Source of the DNA: Lycocorax pyrrhopterus obiensis | Lineage: Eukaryota > Chordata > Aves > Passeriformes > Paradisaeidae | Direction: 5' to 3' | NCBI GenBank assembly: GCA_014706295.1 | Contig: JACSVZ010000007.1 | Coordinates: forward strand, 61,639,475-61,703,474 | DNA length: 64,000 bases | Shown here: piece by piece, positions 31,641-45,434 of the stretch | Numbering within the stretch: the stretch's first letter is position 1 | Layout of the letters: each line of letters starts with the position of its first letter | Translations under genes and position numbers: made by a program | Notes under the pieces: model-generated | Databases searched by the model: none | What the model was told of the DNA's origin: nothing | The model's input: the letters and a program-made list of their open reading frames with translations, nothing else

Positions 31641-33626
31641 CTTCCAGCCTCACCCACTGACGGTGAGGAATCCAGCACAACCCATTAAACTGTAGGTACT
31701 TGCTGACAGAAAGGGAACCATCTGCTGAACAACTTCTGTTAATTATTTTGGAACACGCTAACGAGAAGAAAGCACAGGCCTGTAATGACCTTTCCCTTGG
31801 TGGCAGAATCCACTGCAAAGTAGACAGTCGTGGCTTGAAGCCAAAAGTTAATGGTTAGTATTGGCACAAAAGACTCCGGCGCACTAGTATTTATTAATTT
31901 CCCTGTAGTGGAGAAAATATTCCAGGCATTCTGAGTATAAAACTTCCTAGCACCTGCACAAAACTGAGCTCCAAAATATTCATTTGGAGCATTTTTCAAG
32001 AGTCCCTCAGAAAATGTGGACTTCACATGTTTACTTCCTTGTGGTGTTCTTTTTGTTTTGTCACATCTGATTTGGTCAAACAACCTTTTGTTTTGTTTAG
32101 CAATGAGCAATATTTACACAGGGCTTTTTTGGCACATAAGAATCACAATTATTTCATGTCCCTGAGGCAAAGAGGTCGGTGGAAACTTATGCCCCTTGTA
32201 GACACGTGGACTGGTAACTCATACGTTTTATTTTTATCTATTTTGTCTGTTTTAGTGCAACAGAATAAACTGGTTTTTTCTTTGCCCTTTCTGGTGGATG
32301 CCTGCTGGGCTTAATCCAGAGATCACAGAGGTTTCTGTGGAGCTGAGCAGACTTTGGATCACCCCTCAAAGTATCTGGATATCTTGAGGATGAATTACCC
32401 ATCTGCCTTAATACTTAAATGGTACGAAACTTCACCCTGCTTCTTAATAGGTTTTGCAAGAGAGCTGTGCCACTGTTTTGAGGGAAGAGAACAGAAGAGG
32501 GATATCCCACTGAATCCTGAAGGGTATTTCAGCTACAACTCTATCCCTCAATGCTAAAATATTGAACCTTTGAACTGTGTTTTAAATTAAACAAGGGATT
32601 GCCCATTGCACAGGGAGCCTGGTCTACTCTGCTTCATTTCTGTGGGGTTTTTTGACTGTGGAAACTGTGGCATTTCAGTGCAGCAGGGCCATTTCAAGGA
32701 CAATTTCCTCACGAGTCTAACCAGGAGCTCTAACCAGGAATGCTCTTTCTAGGTCTGTGTTTGCAGCCTTATTGCTCTAAGTGCAGCAGGTAAAGTAAAG
32801 ATGCAACATAAGTGGTAAATTAAAAGCCATTTGTGTCTAAGTCATCCCATCTGTGTCTTTTGGATAGAAGTCAACCATCTTTGAAACCACATGCATCAAG
32901 CAATTGGCTAAACGTCCTGGTAGACAGGATGTCTCCTATTTGCATTTGAAGTGCTGTGCTTTCTGTTTAAAATACGAATGCAACTCACTTATACCATTTT
33001 CCTGACCTGTTTACAAATAGTGGCTGTTGCATAATCGAAAATAGGTGTTAAAACGCTGAGGCTGTCAAGGGGCTTTAAAGCATCTTTGTGTGAAGTACAT
33101 GAGATTTATTGAAAACACCTGAGGTAGTGAATGCCCCGGGCTCTCCCCTGCCTCCAGCCCAGCCCACCACCACCACTGCCACCCACTACCACCTTTGAAG
33201 TCCCTTCATTGGTCATAGAGGCTCTGCAAGTTCGTGTACACACCTATCATTCAAAGGGCAATATATTATCCACATGACAGATGTAATCAGTCCCTTGGTC
33301 TCTTAGAAGTGCAGCTGTTGGTGAATTCTTTTTTGTGAATGTAATATTTGAGAAGACTTAAGTTAAAAACTGACACTTCCATTGAAATCTCATCTCCTTT
33401 GGAAAGAAGGTTTCCCGTTTTCTGGCTCTCCTCCGCTTGTGACAGCCAGGGATGTGTCAAACAGCATTCAGCTGACAGTTTCCAACAGAGATGCCATTAG
33501 CGAAGATGGCATGAAAATAACACTCCCTTAGAAACACTTTTAATGTCAGCTGTTTGTTTCCAGAGCTGTGGCGAGGCCAAGTGAAGAGGAAAAACCTAAT
33601 TTAGAAGGAAGGCATCTATTGCAAGG

Positions 33627-33644
33627 AAAAAAAAAAAAAAAAAA
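33627..33644. repeat. A18 homopolymer
   Basis: A pure A run with no recognisable retroposed sequence upstream. Confidence 0.85.
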
Positions 33645-33869
33645 GAGATGCTGCAGTTTGGGAACTGGTAGATGCAGAGGAACCAGAGGGAGCAGGACCA
33701 AATGAGGAGAGGGAGAGATGCAGGGACCAGTGGTGGTGTCTGTGATGCTGGACCATTTCACCCTCAGTCTATGCACCAAGCAAGGTGACTCCAGCCCAAA
33801 GCCACACTAGAAAAGGACATTAAAGGCATGGAGAGGTGTGGGGGAACCATCTGAAAAAATTGTTGGTAG

Positions 33870-34040
33870 CAGTTGCCCAGAGAAGCTGTGGCTTCCCCAT
33901 CCCTGGAAGTGTCCAAGGCCAGGTTGGGCGGGGCTTAGAGCAACCTGGGATAGTGGAAGGTGTCCCTGCCCATGGCAGGGGGTGGAACAAGATGAGCTTC
34001 AAGGCTCCTTTCAATCCTAACAATTCTATGCTTCTCTGAT
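33870..34040 (+). mobile_element. CR1 LINE fragment, 3' end
   Basis: It begins CAGTTGCCCAGAGAAGCTGTGG and continues CCCCATCCCTGGAAGTGTCC, AGCAACCTGGGATAGTGGAAGG and CCCATGGCAGGGGGTGGAAC, ending ATTCTATGCTTCTCTGAT. Only about 170 bp of the commonest subfamily remain. Confidence 0.95.
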
Positions 34041-36140
34041 GCTCTGAGGGCTGGAAGGAAAGCACTTCCTTGCTTTCCAAACAGGGAAAGGTACCCATCC
34101 CCAGCTGGGCCAGCTGCCCAAAGTCTTGGCTCAATTGGGAAGCAAACCCCAGGCTGCCCAAAGGCTCGTCCAGTGCCTGAACCGCAGGCTCGTCCTTTCC
34201 TTTTATTGGTAAAAATAAAAATATGACCTTCTTTTGGCAGCCTTACAGAGCAGATGCTGCTTTTTAGATGACAGCATAGAAATGCAGAAAAACTTTGGGG
34301 ATTTGCAGAAATTCTTTCCAACGACAGATTGTCTGGCCTACCAGTGTCATAATGTCAGGCCTGAAACATGCCATAAAGCTTTCTTTCAGGAGAACAAACA
34401 TAACCCCCTAGACCAGCTCTGTGACAAGCAAGTAAAACAAAGCAGGGTAATTGCAGCTGGAAACCCACCAGGCTCTTAATGTGACCTCTCAAATACTAAT
34501 AGTTATTAGAGATGCAATGAATAAATGTCAGGAATATCACCAGCAAACTGTATTTAAGAGAGGGACTCCAGAGGAAAAGTTTGTGAACAAAAAAACCACT
34601 TCTGAATGTGAGTTACAGTAAGGAGGAAGCGCTCACGTGGCTCCTGGAGAGCCTGGATGTGTTTTTCACGCGCTGGTGGACTCAAGGATGGAGACAGAGG
34701 ACTCCTGGCTGCTACAAGCTACCAGATTGTCAAATTCCCTGATACAGAAGATAAAATCCAAGCTCTTTATGGAGCTTCTTTGCTCAATAAACACACAGGT
34801 GGAAAATTAGTGAGGAGGGAATAAAAAGGATATGGCACACTGCATGTTGATCCACCTTAGCACCTTTGGAAGGCCGCAGGTTGCCTATAAACAGGTTTTT
34901 TGTGGGTGGGTGGACGTGTCAGTCATGCATACAAGGCAGCCCCAGGTGCCCAAGGCTCTTGGGGGATCACACTCCATTCTCCCTCCCACCCAATTACTGG
35001 ATAACTGGGGGAGGTGAGCCAGGGGTGTGTGACTTATGAGGTTATGGTCAGAGTGCCTTCGGGGCAGGAAAGCTTCTGCCTTTAACTTCGGGCATTTTGA
35101 CTATAATCTCAGTAACTTTTCCACTTCCAACTAATTCCTTCATGCTCCAGCACCAAGTGTGACATGTCAGCGCACAGGTTCTGCCCAGAGACAATTTTGT
35201 GCTGAAAGCAAACCCAGAACTTCCATATATGCAGCCATGGACCTGGTGTTGGTAAGACTAAACTGCAAAATGCAGAAGATAGACTTTGTGATGCCAGGAG
35301 AAATTCTGGTTTGGCTGACAAGTTTCTGCTCTTCTTTGCATAAGAACATGAACAGAATTGACAGACTAAAAAGTACAAAAGAAAAAAAACCAAAAAACAA
35401 CCCCTCAACCCTATATTTTGTTTGTGTAGGAACTGGAAGGGGAGAGAAATGGGACAGTGGGTTTTTCCATATGTGGGTCTCAGTGCTGCAAAGGAGAAGC
35501 CGAGAGGCTTGATCCCAAATAGCCAAAAGTGTGTGGCCATCATTGTATCCTCCTGAGCAGCACATTTTACATTAGACTCCTTGCACTAATGTTTGAATTT
35601 TTGAATTGAAATTACTCAGATGCCTTGGGTTCTTCTTTGGCTGGTGCCTGGCCCTATACCCATGGCAAGGAATAGTCTGACCTCTTTTATCCGCACTTAA
35701 TGAAGGAGCAGAGATCTTGTGGCAGCGCAGCCAAAGCTCGTGTGGCTCGTGCAGAGTTGTTCCCCTTTAAATTGGCTGCTCAGCTGAGCCATTTGTGTGA
35801 TTTCAGCGGATCAGATATGTCAGCCTGTTTCCTTTTTCTCATTCCCTTCTCCAGCGTCACCAGTGATATGACTTAAGACTTGGGAGGTAGCACTGAGGCT
35901 CGTTGGGTGGTGTATGTAAAATGAGACACTGTTTAGTTTCAAGGCTGGGAATTCAAGAGCTTGGTTGCACAGGCTGGGTAGAAAAGTGTTTCTTTTTATA
36001 GGTTTTGAGGGTGCCACCTTTTAATGTCATGGAGAAACCCCTTGTCCCTGCCATGGACCTCTGCATCTGCTTGGCTGCCTCCTACTCTGCCATGTCCTCA
36101 CCTCTTTCCCTTCTTTCTAAGGAAAACAATCCCTTGGAGA

Positions 36141-36180
36141 TTTTTTTTTAGGGTTTTTTTTTTGGCGGGTGGGGGGGTTG
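36141..36180. repeat. T-run followed by G-run low-complexity tract
   Basis: Two runs of nine or more T lead into GGCGGGTGGGGGGGTTGG. The G-runs could support a quadruplex only with a long last loop. Confidence 0.7.
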
Positions 36181-39100
36181 GACAGGTTGTGGGAATACAA
36201 GATTTCAGCACTAAAGCACAGGTTTAACTTCAGTGATTGAGTTTGACAGGAATATAAGGGTGCCTTAAAGATACAAAACCACCCAGCTCCTAAGAGAGGA
36301 TGAGCCAACCCAGGCCAGCCTTATTTTGAGCCTGAGCTGGGTTCCCACCTTTGAAACCCACTCTCACCCAGGAGCAGAAATGTCCTGTTGGGAAAGCTGT
36401 GACCAATGTGGTGCTGATTAGACCTGAGATGGCACAAGGTTGAAGTCCTAATTGCTTCCATGGGTGTTTGCATCTAACCTGTGCCCTGCAAGTGCAGGCA
36501 TGGCTGGAGAGTTTCTGGTGTGAGGAGATGGGGTGATCCAGGCCAGTGACACAGGCTCGGTGCTGGGGGGGGCTGCCTGAAGGGTGTTCCACCCTGTTTC
36601 CCACTTGCTGCAATTAAATTTCCCCTCTATTACCCACCCTACACTTCCCAAAACCTTTCCACCTTGCTGTGGATGCTGTGACTCTCCAGCCAGGCAGGCA
36701 GGGGTAGAGCAGAGCTTTTAGTAATGAAATTCAGAAAGTCATGTCCCCCTTATCTGATGGGCCCGGGGAGCCTCAGCGGGAGCTTTGTTCTCAACTGTGC
36801 GTGTGGGGAGCCAGCGGATCCTCCTGGTTCCGGGATGGGATCTGAGTGGACCGGCACCCAGAGAGACTCTCAGATCTGTCTGCCTGCCTGTGAGTCCTAA
36901 AAAACACACTGGCTGCAGCATGCATACCCCAGTGTGAAGTCAGCCAGGAACAAGCCAGAGAACCTGCCTCTGACCCTGAGGACATTGCTTGAAAAATATT
37001 TTCCAGAACTCGGTGCCTGGGGACCTGCAGCTAACAAACATTCTGGAAGTGTAATCACAGCCTTTGGCTCTGCTGCCGAACCACCTACGGGAGGTGAGTT
37101 TAAAGAGAGCGGCTTTAAAGCTGTCAACATGAGAAGGAGGGAAGCCAAATTGCTTTCGTGCTTGCGCTCTCGTGCCAGCTGGTTTGTCATGGGATTGGTA
37201 TGTAGCAAAGATAGAGTTGTCTGCAGAAAAGCTGTATTATTCTTTTTTTGGATGGGTCCGCTGGAGATCAGTCAGGACCCACAGTAATTTCCTGAGGGGA
37301 CAAATCCAGGCCTGAGATAGGCCACTGGCTCCTCGGAGGTTGCATGGAGCTCTGTGTTGGGTCAGAAAGTCAGCCTTTGAGGAGAGGAGCTGGAGAAGCC
37401 TTCCAGGAGTGAGAGCTGATAAGACAGCAGCTCCCCAGCTGTGCTGTGGCCTCACAGAGCCGCGGATGTCATCGGAGGAATGAGAATTAATAACCCTGGG
37501 CCAGACTCTGACCTCTGCTATTCAGGCATAGATCCCTGGCAGCTCGTGGGACTCATCTCAGCCCTCCCACAGCCCAGGTCCCCTTGTCTCCCACGGACTC
37601 TAAATGGAGTTGGGGACATCTGGTCCCTCTCCAAGGCAGATCCATGTGGAGAAGGACACAGCATTGGAGAGCAAGCTGAATGCCAAGGGTGTGCTCCTGT
37701 GCAGAGCATGGTCGCACTCTTCCTCCTGGCACCTGGAATAGAGAGGTGTGATAAGGACCACCCAGCCACACAATGTTGTGTGCCAGTCCAAGGGGGACCA
37801 CTCAGATTAGGTGAGAATGTGGCATAATGGGTCAGAATTCATGAGCAGGGATACGTAGGCTTGAGAGAAGAGAAATCCCTGGCCCCAGGCAAAGCATGTG
37901 GTGTATTCCCACAAGGATCCAGGTGAAACTGAGGTCAATCACATTAACAGGAGCTTTTCCAGACGAAGAATTTGCCAGGTGTCCTGGCTGCAGGGTGGAA
38001 GGTGTTGGTCAGCATGGAACATCCTGGAAATGTCCCGCTGGTGTCAGGTCTGTCTGTGGGCTCTTGGGACATGCTGAGCCTGAGTGACAAGGATGGGGAC
38101 AGGGCGGCCCTGTGCAATGGTGCAGGGCAGGAATATGTTGCCAAACCATCCTGGGAGGATGGGCAGACAAAGTCTTCCACCTGCAAACCAATTCCCAGTG
38201 CTCTTTCAGGATTTTTCTCCAAGATGTAGACACAGATGCCCAAGGTGGCACCCTCAGCATTTCCCTCAACAGCTCCTTAAGTTCTTTTGCTCAATAAAAC
38301 ACACTAATGTAAGAATGGGGACGGATGAATGGGCTGTAGAGAAGCAAAGGACTAAATTTATGCAGCATAAATCAGGGCTTAAGTGTTCCCAGACTGTGCC
38401 CAGAGCGCTGTTTGTGGTTTGTGTGAGGCTGGGGTCTGTGGGGCTGGGGTCTTTCCTTGTCTCACCTGCTGCAACCTCCTTGGGCACCTTGAGGTGAGAA
38501 ATCTCACGACTGGCCAAGCTGGGCTGGACAGTCCTGACAAATTGTCCTCCTCTAAAGCCCCAGCTGGGCTGCAACCCTACAGCAGATATGAAGCCAGAGG
38601 GCTTTCCTCACCCTCTTCTCAAAGGTGCCTTCCCAGGGATGTGAGGTCGGCACCACCACTTCCCTGTGCCTGGTGCTGCGAGGAGCCGTGCCTGAGCTGC
38701 AGCCCCACGGCTCCTCCCCACATGTGGCTGATCCCTGGTGATGCTCAGCCCACACCCTGCGTCCCCATCCTCCGACGAGCTGTTCCCACCCTCCAGCTGG
38801 CTGGGGAGAGTCTCCAGCTGCCTCCGTGAGTCAGGAGCGCCGGCTCAGCTCGTCCTCACCTTTCCGAAAACATTGGCAGCCCCTCGTGGGCCCCCAGGGA
38901 CACGGCTGCAGGAACGTGTTCTCAAATAAGGTCTGCAGGGTGGAAAAGGTGTGGGGAAGGAGGGCAGGTGGAAAGCTCAGTCCTGGCTGCCACAGGGCTC
39001 TGTTCTCCAGGGAGAGAGATGGAGCCCATGGGTTTTGGGGATCATGGATTTTTCAGTCACCTTTCTTACTCCACGGATGTCTTGTTGGTTAAATCACAGA

Positions 39101-42075
39101 CAACCAGCCTAGTTCTGTGATTCCTGGGTTTATTGGGGTGGATGGATTGAATGGTGCTTGCCTTATTTAGTGCAGGTGATCCGGAGGTAACTGGTGCTTG
39201 CGAGTGGCTGGAGATGCTGAGATGAAAAACACGTGTGGAGCCGAAGGGCTGGGAAGGGACTTGTTAAGTCCACGTGTTGTATTTCTCTCAGCCCTGAGCT
39301 GGAGGCACTTACAGGACCCAGCAGACTCCACAATGAACAGTTCACCTGTGGACCTCCTCTGGGTTTTCCCCTGGAGCACTTTGCAGCCTTGGAGAGCCTC
39401 CAGCGTGGAGTGGGCAGTGCCAGGCTGATGGACAGCGCTGAGGATGAGGATGGTGTTGTTCTGCAGAGCTGAAGCAGAGGCATTTCCATCCCAGCTCAGA
39501 CAGAAGGATTGGTAGGAAGAAGAGTTTTTTTATTGAGTCTTTATGGGAGGAACTGATACTGTTCCTCCAATATCTCTGGGTATTTCCAGGATACTGCAGG
39601 GCTTTAGGACATGAGTAGTGCTCTCCTGGTTTTTTGGGGGGACACATTGCAGCCAGTAGGATCTTGAGGTTTTCTGGAGTCCTGGTGAGTGCTCTGAGGC
39701 CGGGACTCCAGGGAGGCACAGGCCAAACCTCTGCCTGCCCGAGCTGGCTGGTACAGGTGGTCCCTTCCCATTCCCAGTTCCTGGGATATTATATCATCTG
39801 ATGTGTTTATCCATCTGTTTGCAATCTTGGGGAGGTTGGTGTGGTTTTAATTAATGAGCAATTGTTTTTGTGGTTGTTGTGCAGAGCCCCGAGCGATTCA
39901 ACAGGGGTGGGGGATGCTTATAAATAAAATAATTATTATTACCCAACTTCATTAACATGCAACGCTGCTGTTCCCTCCTCCTGTCCTGCCCCCTCGCTGC
40001 CATGTCTGGTCAGGTGGATCTGGAAGGGAGAGTAGTTACAAGAGCTCAAAGCCCTCAGCAGTGGCAGTGTGGACTCTCTGATGAGTCTTTCCCTCACCCA
40101 GGCTAGAAAAAAGATCTCTCTCATCCAACCATTTCCACAAAACTTCCAGAAGACAAAATCTTTTTGAAAGTTTTACTCATCTGCCAAACGGAGCTGAAAT
40201 CATCAGTGGGTTAGAAGCTATTTTCAATAGATTGATGGTGTGTGTATACACCTGTGCACAGTAGCTATATAAATTCCAGGTTTGGGGGGAGTGTGACCCA
40301 GAAATGGGCATAGGTGCCTCAAATCACATTTAGGCAGAATTTTGTACCCAAGTTTCAAAAATCCCTTGCAGAGGGGCTCTTGGATGCTCCCAAGGTGCTG
40401 GATGCCTTTGTGCCCATCAGGTGTTGCAGCTGGTCCGTTCCCCATGACCTGCTTCACCTCAATAAGGGTTATTCCCGGGTCTGCTTTTTTACTGCCTGCC
40501 TTCTTACAGCTCCTCAGGGTCCCTGGAGCCTTGTGATCTGCCTTCTCCAGAAGATTTTATAATTGCTGCTTTGTTTTTCCCCAATAACCAGAGCAGTGCA
40601 ATGCAGCTCAGCTTGCTCAGCCCTGCACCTGCTGTGGGGATGGGACCTGCGCCCACCCGCCTGCTTTTCACTGTGTTTTGGGTTCAATCAGGAGATGTTA
40701 CACTGGACTTGGGATGGGATGGCTGTGGGAGTGTGTGATGTGGAGCAGTACAGTGCCAGAGGCATCGCTCTCCTTGTCACCTCATGGCCACAGCCTCCTC
40801 CCCCCGGGACACACAAGATGCAGCCGACTGGCAGCTGTCCAGGGTCCAGGTGGCTGCTGGCCCTCAGGTTCTGCGTCTTTGGGGATGGATGTGGTCAGCA
40901 CTGACTCGTTCCAAGGACTGCAGGGAGCACAAACAGAGCACAGCAACTTCCCTCAATCTGTGCTGATTTGCCTGGATCTTCATCCCTGAGCCAGGCCACA
41001 CCAACTCACAGGGGTTTGGGGAGAAGCAAACCTTGTGGTCTCTCCACAGACAGACCCAGACATGCCCCACAGCCCCAGAACAGTGCAGAGTAGGAATTTC
41101 CCATCAGACAGCTCTGCCTGACCCTCCACATCTGTGTCTCCTCACTGGGGGAGGGTGGCAGATGCCACCACATCCTGGTGTCAGCTGGAAAGGCTGATCT
41201 GGCTGTGCCTTGGTCCTTATCCAGGTGTAAGGAGGTGTCCTGGGAACTGTACGAATCCTGTGGCATCAGCTGGAGCTGGAGGAGCTCTGCAGAAACCTGA
41301 GCTCTCTGAATGCTGGGACAGACAGCAAACTTTGGGATGTCACTTGTGGGGGGCACCGCAGATGGTCAGAAAACAGAAAACCTTTGCTCCTTTTCTTCCT
41401 TAGAGTTCCTGCATCCCAGCACCTCACACAGCGGGATATGCACCCTTTCCCAGCCCCTCTTTTACCAGGAGGGTATTCCAAAGCCAGAGTCTCCTGGAGC
41501 CCAGTGGGACATGGGTGACATCAGCTGTCCCCTGGCTCTGAGCAGGTGGGAGCTGCAACAACAAGAGCAGGTGTTGGTCCTGCTTTAAGGAGCTGATGAT
41601 CTGCTGGTGACCAGTGACCAGTGGAGGCGGCCAAATGCAGAAGGGGGACATGGCTGGAGGGCCAGGCTGCCAAACCCTGCTCCGGAGCACGTGCCGGTCC
41701 AGGCAGAGCACTATGGATTATTTCTCTGTGTGCACTCACTGTGCCAAATATAACTGAGTAGCAGGAGGTTGCTCTGTTTCTAATTGGGTGATGAAAGCCT
41801 GTTTAGGAGGCCAAGACCTAATGGTCAGAAGCAGGAGAGGCAGGAATGGAAATGGGACTGATTCCTGGTGCAGCAAGGATGGAGCAGCCAGCACCAGCTC
41901 CTCCTACTGTGTGGATCTCAGTCCTCCTCGTGGCACAGAGACCTTGGAACTGCACTTGGGGAGGATGGGGTTATCTCCTGGGAAGGCCTTTATATCAAAA
42001 GGGGTGGATGATACATTTTGAGCATCGAGATGTCTTGGCTGCACGTTGTATTATATTTATATTAGGCTTTCTATT

Positions 42076-42087
42076 AAAAAAAAAAAA
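42076..42087. repeat. A12 homopolymer in A/G-rich sequence
   Basis: An A run followed by GGAAAAAGAAGAG. Simple low complexity that contributes a Lys/Glu run to a chance open frame. Confidence 0.75.
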
Positions 42088-45000
42088 GGAAAAAGAAGAG
42101 CTGATTGGAATGACAACTTTTATAAACAAAAATTCCCAGTCCCCAGGAAGATTTTGGTGTAGACAAAGATTCAATTCCAGCTTGGTTTCTGTAACAGATG
42201 CTTTGGTGACTGTCCCCCAGCACATCCTGCCTGAGGGCAGAAGGCAGCAGGGACCCTGCAGACCAAAGACGAGCAAGAGAAACCTCAGCCTGGCAGATGA
42301 GAAGGAACAATCTGGGGGCCTGGAGCACGTGGTGAGCACGGGGCTGAGTGCAGATATTCCCTGCAGACTCAGTGGCTTTGAAGCCATTCCCATGGCTCCA
42401 CTCCCACCAGCCCCCCGTGCTGTTTGCAGCACCTCTGTGGGTACCCCATCTCTGTGGGGTGGGAATGAGGGACTCCTGAAGGCAAGAGCTTCTCAAAGGG
42501 ACGACATAATGCCCTTGGTCCCCCTGTCGTGGGGGTCTCAATAGCTCTGTGCTTCAGCAAAGCCTCTGCAGCATCCAAGGATCTGCTAATTACACTCTTG
42601 GCCCATGAGCTGTGTTTGCAGAGGAGGGGAGAAGAAGGGATTCATGTACAGGGGAGATACAAGGCAGTGAAGTGATGGAATAATTCACTTAGTATTGGGA
42701 CATTTATGAGTCACCTTCCTCTGCCCCTCCCCTCCGAGGTAGATGTCATAAGGGAGACTAACCCCGCAGTAATCTCCATGTAACATATGTGATATGTTTA
42801 CTTATTTCTTTCCTCTGTCTTCCCTGCTCTGCAATGTAAATAGTCATTTGTTCCTCTTCCAGCTGCTGGTACATGGTCTCACCAGTAGGAAATATATTAT
42901 CATCCAATAAAACCAAACTCTTGGTGGCAATGATGATGATTTATTGATTTTGGCTCCGTTGCCCTCCCAGATGGAAATAGAAGCTGGCAGTTAGCTCATG
43001 TCTTACAACCCAGCCTAGGCCATTCCCTTCAGCTTGCTGAATGCTGCACTTTGGAGACGGGATCTGCTCCTCCAGAGAAAGTTTCCAGGGTTGTGGCTGG
43101 ATTCGTTTAAGACTTCAGTCGGTGTCGATTAAATGTGAATGCATCATGGGGACCCCCACTTCCTAATGGCGAGCTACCCCTGGGACAGAGACATCCAGGG
43201 CACCTCTCCAGCCCTGCAGCGATGTGTCCACCCCAGTAAACACAGGCACCGGGAATCTCCAGAGCCAACCCAAATAAACACTGAGGAACAGCCTGCAAAG
43301 TCCTGACCTATGGAAACTTCTTGGGTCCAAGGGTCTCTGCAGCTGGAGAGGACGTCCTCGCTCGCAGCTGTGGTGCCTGCTCCCTTCCCAGAGGCAGCCC
43401 TTCCCTTTCCCTGCCCACCCTGACCCCATATGAAGCCACGGGGCTCTGGGAAGTGGCCTGGGAGACCCGGTGTGCCTCCTTCCCAGGGTCTAGTGCTGGG
43501 CTGCTCCGCTTGCTGGCCGGAGTTCAGTAGGCAGAGCCTTCCCTGGAGCAGGGTTTCCAGCCGAGCCCACACACTTGCGCTGTGAGAAGAGCTGAGACCT
43601 CTGTGGTTGGTTCGTGTTTCAGAAGCCACTTGTGTGTGGAAGCCTCTTGGCTGGGCACTACTGGCTTTGCAAAAAACCCTTTTTTCTTTTTTCTTTTTCA
43701 TTTTTTCCCTCGTTGATCCTCTAACCAGGCTAAGAGGAACCCTGGGAGCCACCAGCCTGCTCAGGGCTGAGCAGATCCTGACACCTTTTGTGCAGGGTGA
43801 GGATTAATGGAGTTAACAACTGAACCACCTTGGCTTGCCACATCAGCTGGTTTGGAGATCTGGTTTGAGTCCCCAGAAAAGCCTCTGGCTTGTAAAAGAA
43901 AAGCCACAGGCAGCCCCTGAAGCTCAAACATTTCTCTGCTCCTCAGGTCCACATCTTCTTTGGAACTACACCACCAGGGAGCCACTTCTGCTCTGCCATC
44001 TTCCCCCTGGTGACCCCCAGAGCAGCCTTTCCTTGGTGCCCCACTTTTGGTTGCAGCACCCACCGTGGCCATGAGCTGGTGGAGAGGGGTTTTCCCGGAG
44101 CAGCCGAGGAGCAGTAGCCTGTTTTCCGTGGCAGGAACCTGCTGGCACAGCCGTGCCTGGGGTTAGACCGGATTACAACCACCCTGAAAACTCCCGCTTC
44201 ATCCTCCGACTGCTCCTGGTCAGAATCTTTCATCTGTTTTGGGAAAGTTTGGTTAACTTTCATGTGGTTTCCAAAAAAGAAAATCATCCACCAGAATTTC
44301 CTGTTATGCCATCAGCCTCCAGCCCGGCCAAAAGGAGCAGTTTACTGTTGTTTACATAGCTGCAAAAATGTACTAGGACCTTCCCAGCCCAAGGTGCCTG
44401 CTTATTCTTAAAGCCTGGCCTCCCGAGGCTCCGAGTGCCATTTGCAGCTGTGTTTTGCTCTGCAGGCTCTCGTTTCTGTGGAGGGAATTTCTCCGAGGCA
44501 GGAAACCATGTCTTCACATGCCTCCACTCCGTGCCTCGTGCCAAGGGGCCCTGGTTCTGACGGGGGATGCAGGATGCTCCTGCAGTTGCAGACATGTACT
44601 GGAGCAGGGAAACTGCTCTGAAAGCTCCTGCTGCCAGTGTGAGTGCTGTTAAATTGTGGCATCTCCTGGCTGGGCATAGAGGGAGGGGAATGGCTCCAGG
44701 TGCAGCAGCCAGGCCGGGTGGAGAGAGGAACTACAGGGCAGGAGGAGGGAGAGCAGCAGGAAAAGTGTGGAGCTTTCCAAGAAATCCCGCTGCTCTTTGG
44801 GGAATGATGCTGAGTCCTTGCCAGGCGGGAGCCAGGCTGGGACTCCATGTAAAAGACCTCTGAGATCTGTGGGAAGGTGAGCAAACAGCCTCTATCACAG
44901 GGGCTCTCTTGGAGGACATGTGGTCTTCTATGTTTTTGCGTTAATTGGCCTCTTTTCCAGGTGCTGGGGTTTGGCATATGGAAAAGTGGTACTTGCAGAG

Positions 45001-45434
45001 GAAAACGAACCTGTTTTTTGAAGTAGACCTGGAAGGATGCAGAGAGCTGGGGGGAGGCTGTTAGACCCATCTGCTCCCTGTACCTCTGCCATGGGGCACC
45101 TCTGGAGTCCTTCAAACATCACGATGAAAAACAACCTCTCAGCAAACGCTGCATTGATTTTGAGCTTTATACAAACCATCTGTCCTCGGGGTCTGCTGTC
45201 TGGGGAGACAGCTCTGGCAAAGCCTGGCTCTTGCTGATCACCCAAAAGGGCGCTATGGGAATGTATCTATGGGGAAAACCCCAGCAGAGATAATCGGGGG
45301 GTCAGAGGAGGAGAGGCACCATTTGAATTTGTACCTTCTGAGTGCTGTAGGTATCATTTAAGTGCTGAGTGGCCAATAACTCCATTTCCCGAGACACCGA
45401 GCTGTCTAATGATATGCAACCATGCATTTAATCA

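Larger units (their letters stand above)
30351..33869. other. Unique non-coding sequence
   Basis: No gene is recognised. An open frame of 177 codons starting inside the preceding CR1 (30303-30836) is a chance frame. The segment 31430-31640 looks like a conserved element. A (CCA)-rich low-complexity patch lies at 33166-33192, and an A18 tract lies near 33627. Confidence 0.55.
34041..45434. other. 11.4-kb stretch with no recognised transposon or gene
   Basis: Composition shifts from mixed (34-36 kb) to GC-richer (36.5-45.4 kb). Long open frames are frequent in the GC-richer part, for example 232 codons at 41846-42544 on the plus strand, 192 codons at 43174-43752 on the minus strand and 235 codons at 44408-45115 on the minus strand. 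None has a known domain, several overlap on opposite strands, and one runs through an A12 tract. A T/G low-complexity run lies at 36141-36180. The absence of CR1 over this length is notable beside the flanks. Confidence 0.5.

Noticed and set aside
33120..33128. TGAGGTAGT, the let-7 5' end
   Set aside because: Only nine bases match and no complementary arm is present downstream.
36164..36200. Possible G-quadruplex in the G-run after the T tract
   Set aside because: Four G-runs exist only with one long loop, and no second strand feature supports it. Left as low-complexity sequence.
41846..42544. 232-codon plus-strand open frame
   Set aside because: It runs through an A12/A-G-rich tract that yields a Lys/Glu run, overlaps other open frames on the opposite strand, and has no known domain.
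44408..45115. 235-codon minus-strand open frame
   Set aside because: No recognisable domain and GC-rich context. Chance frames of this size are plausible over six frames of 64 kb with locally high GC.
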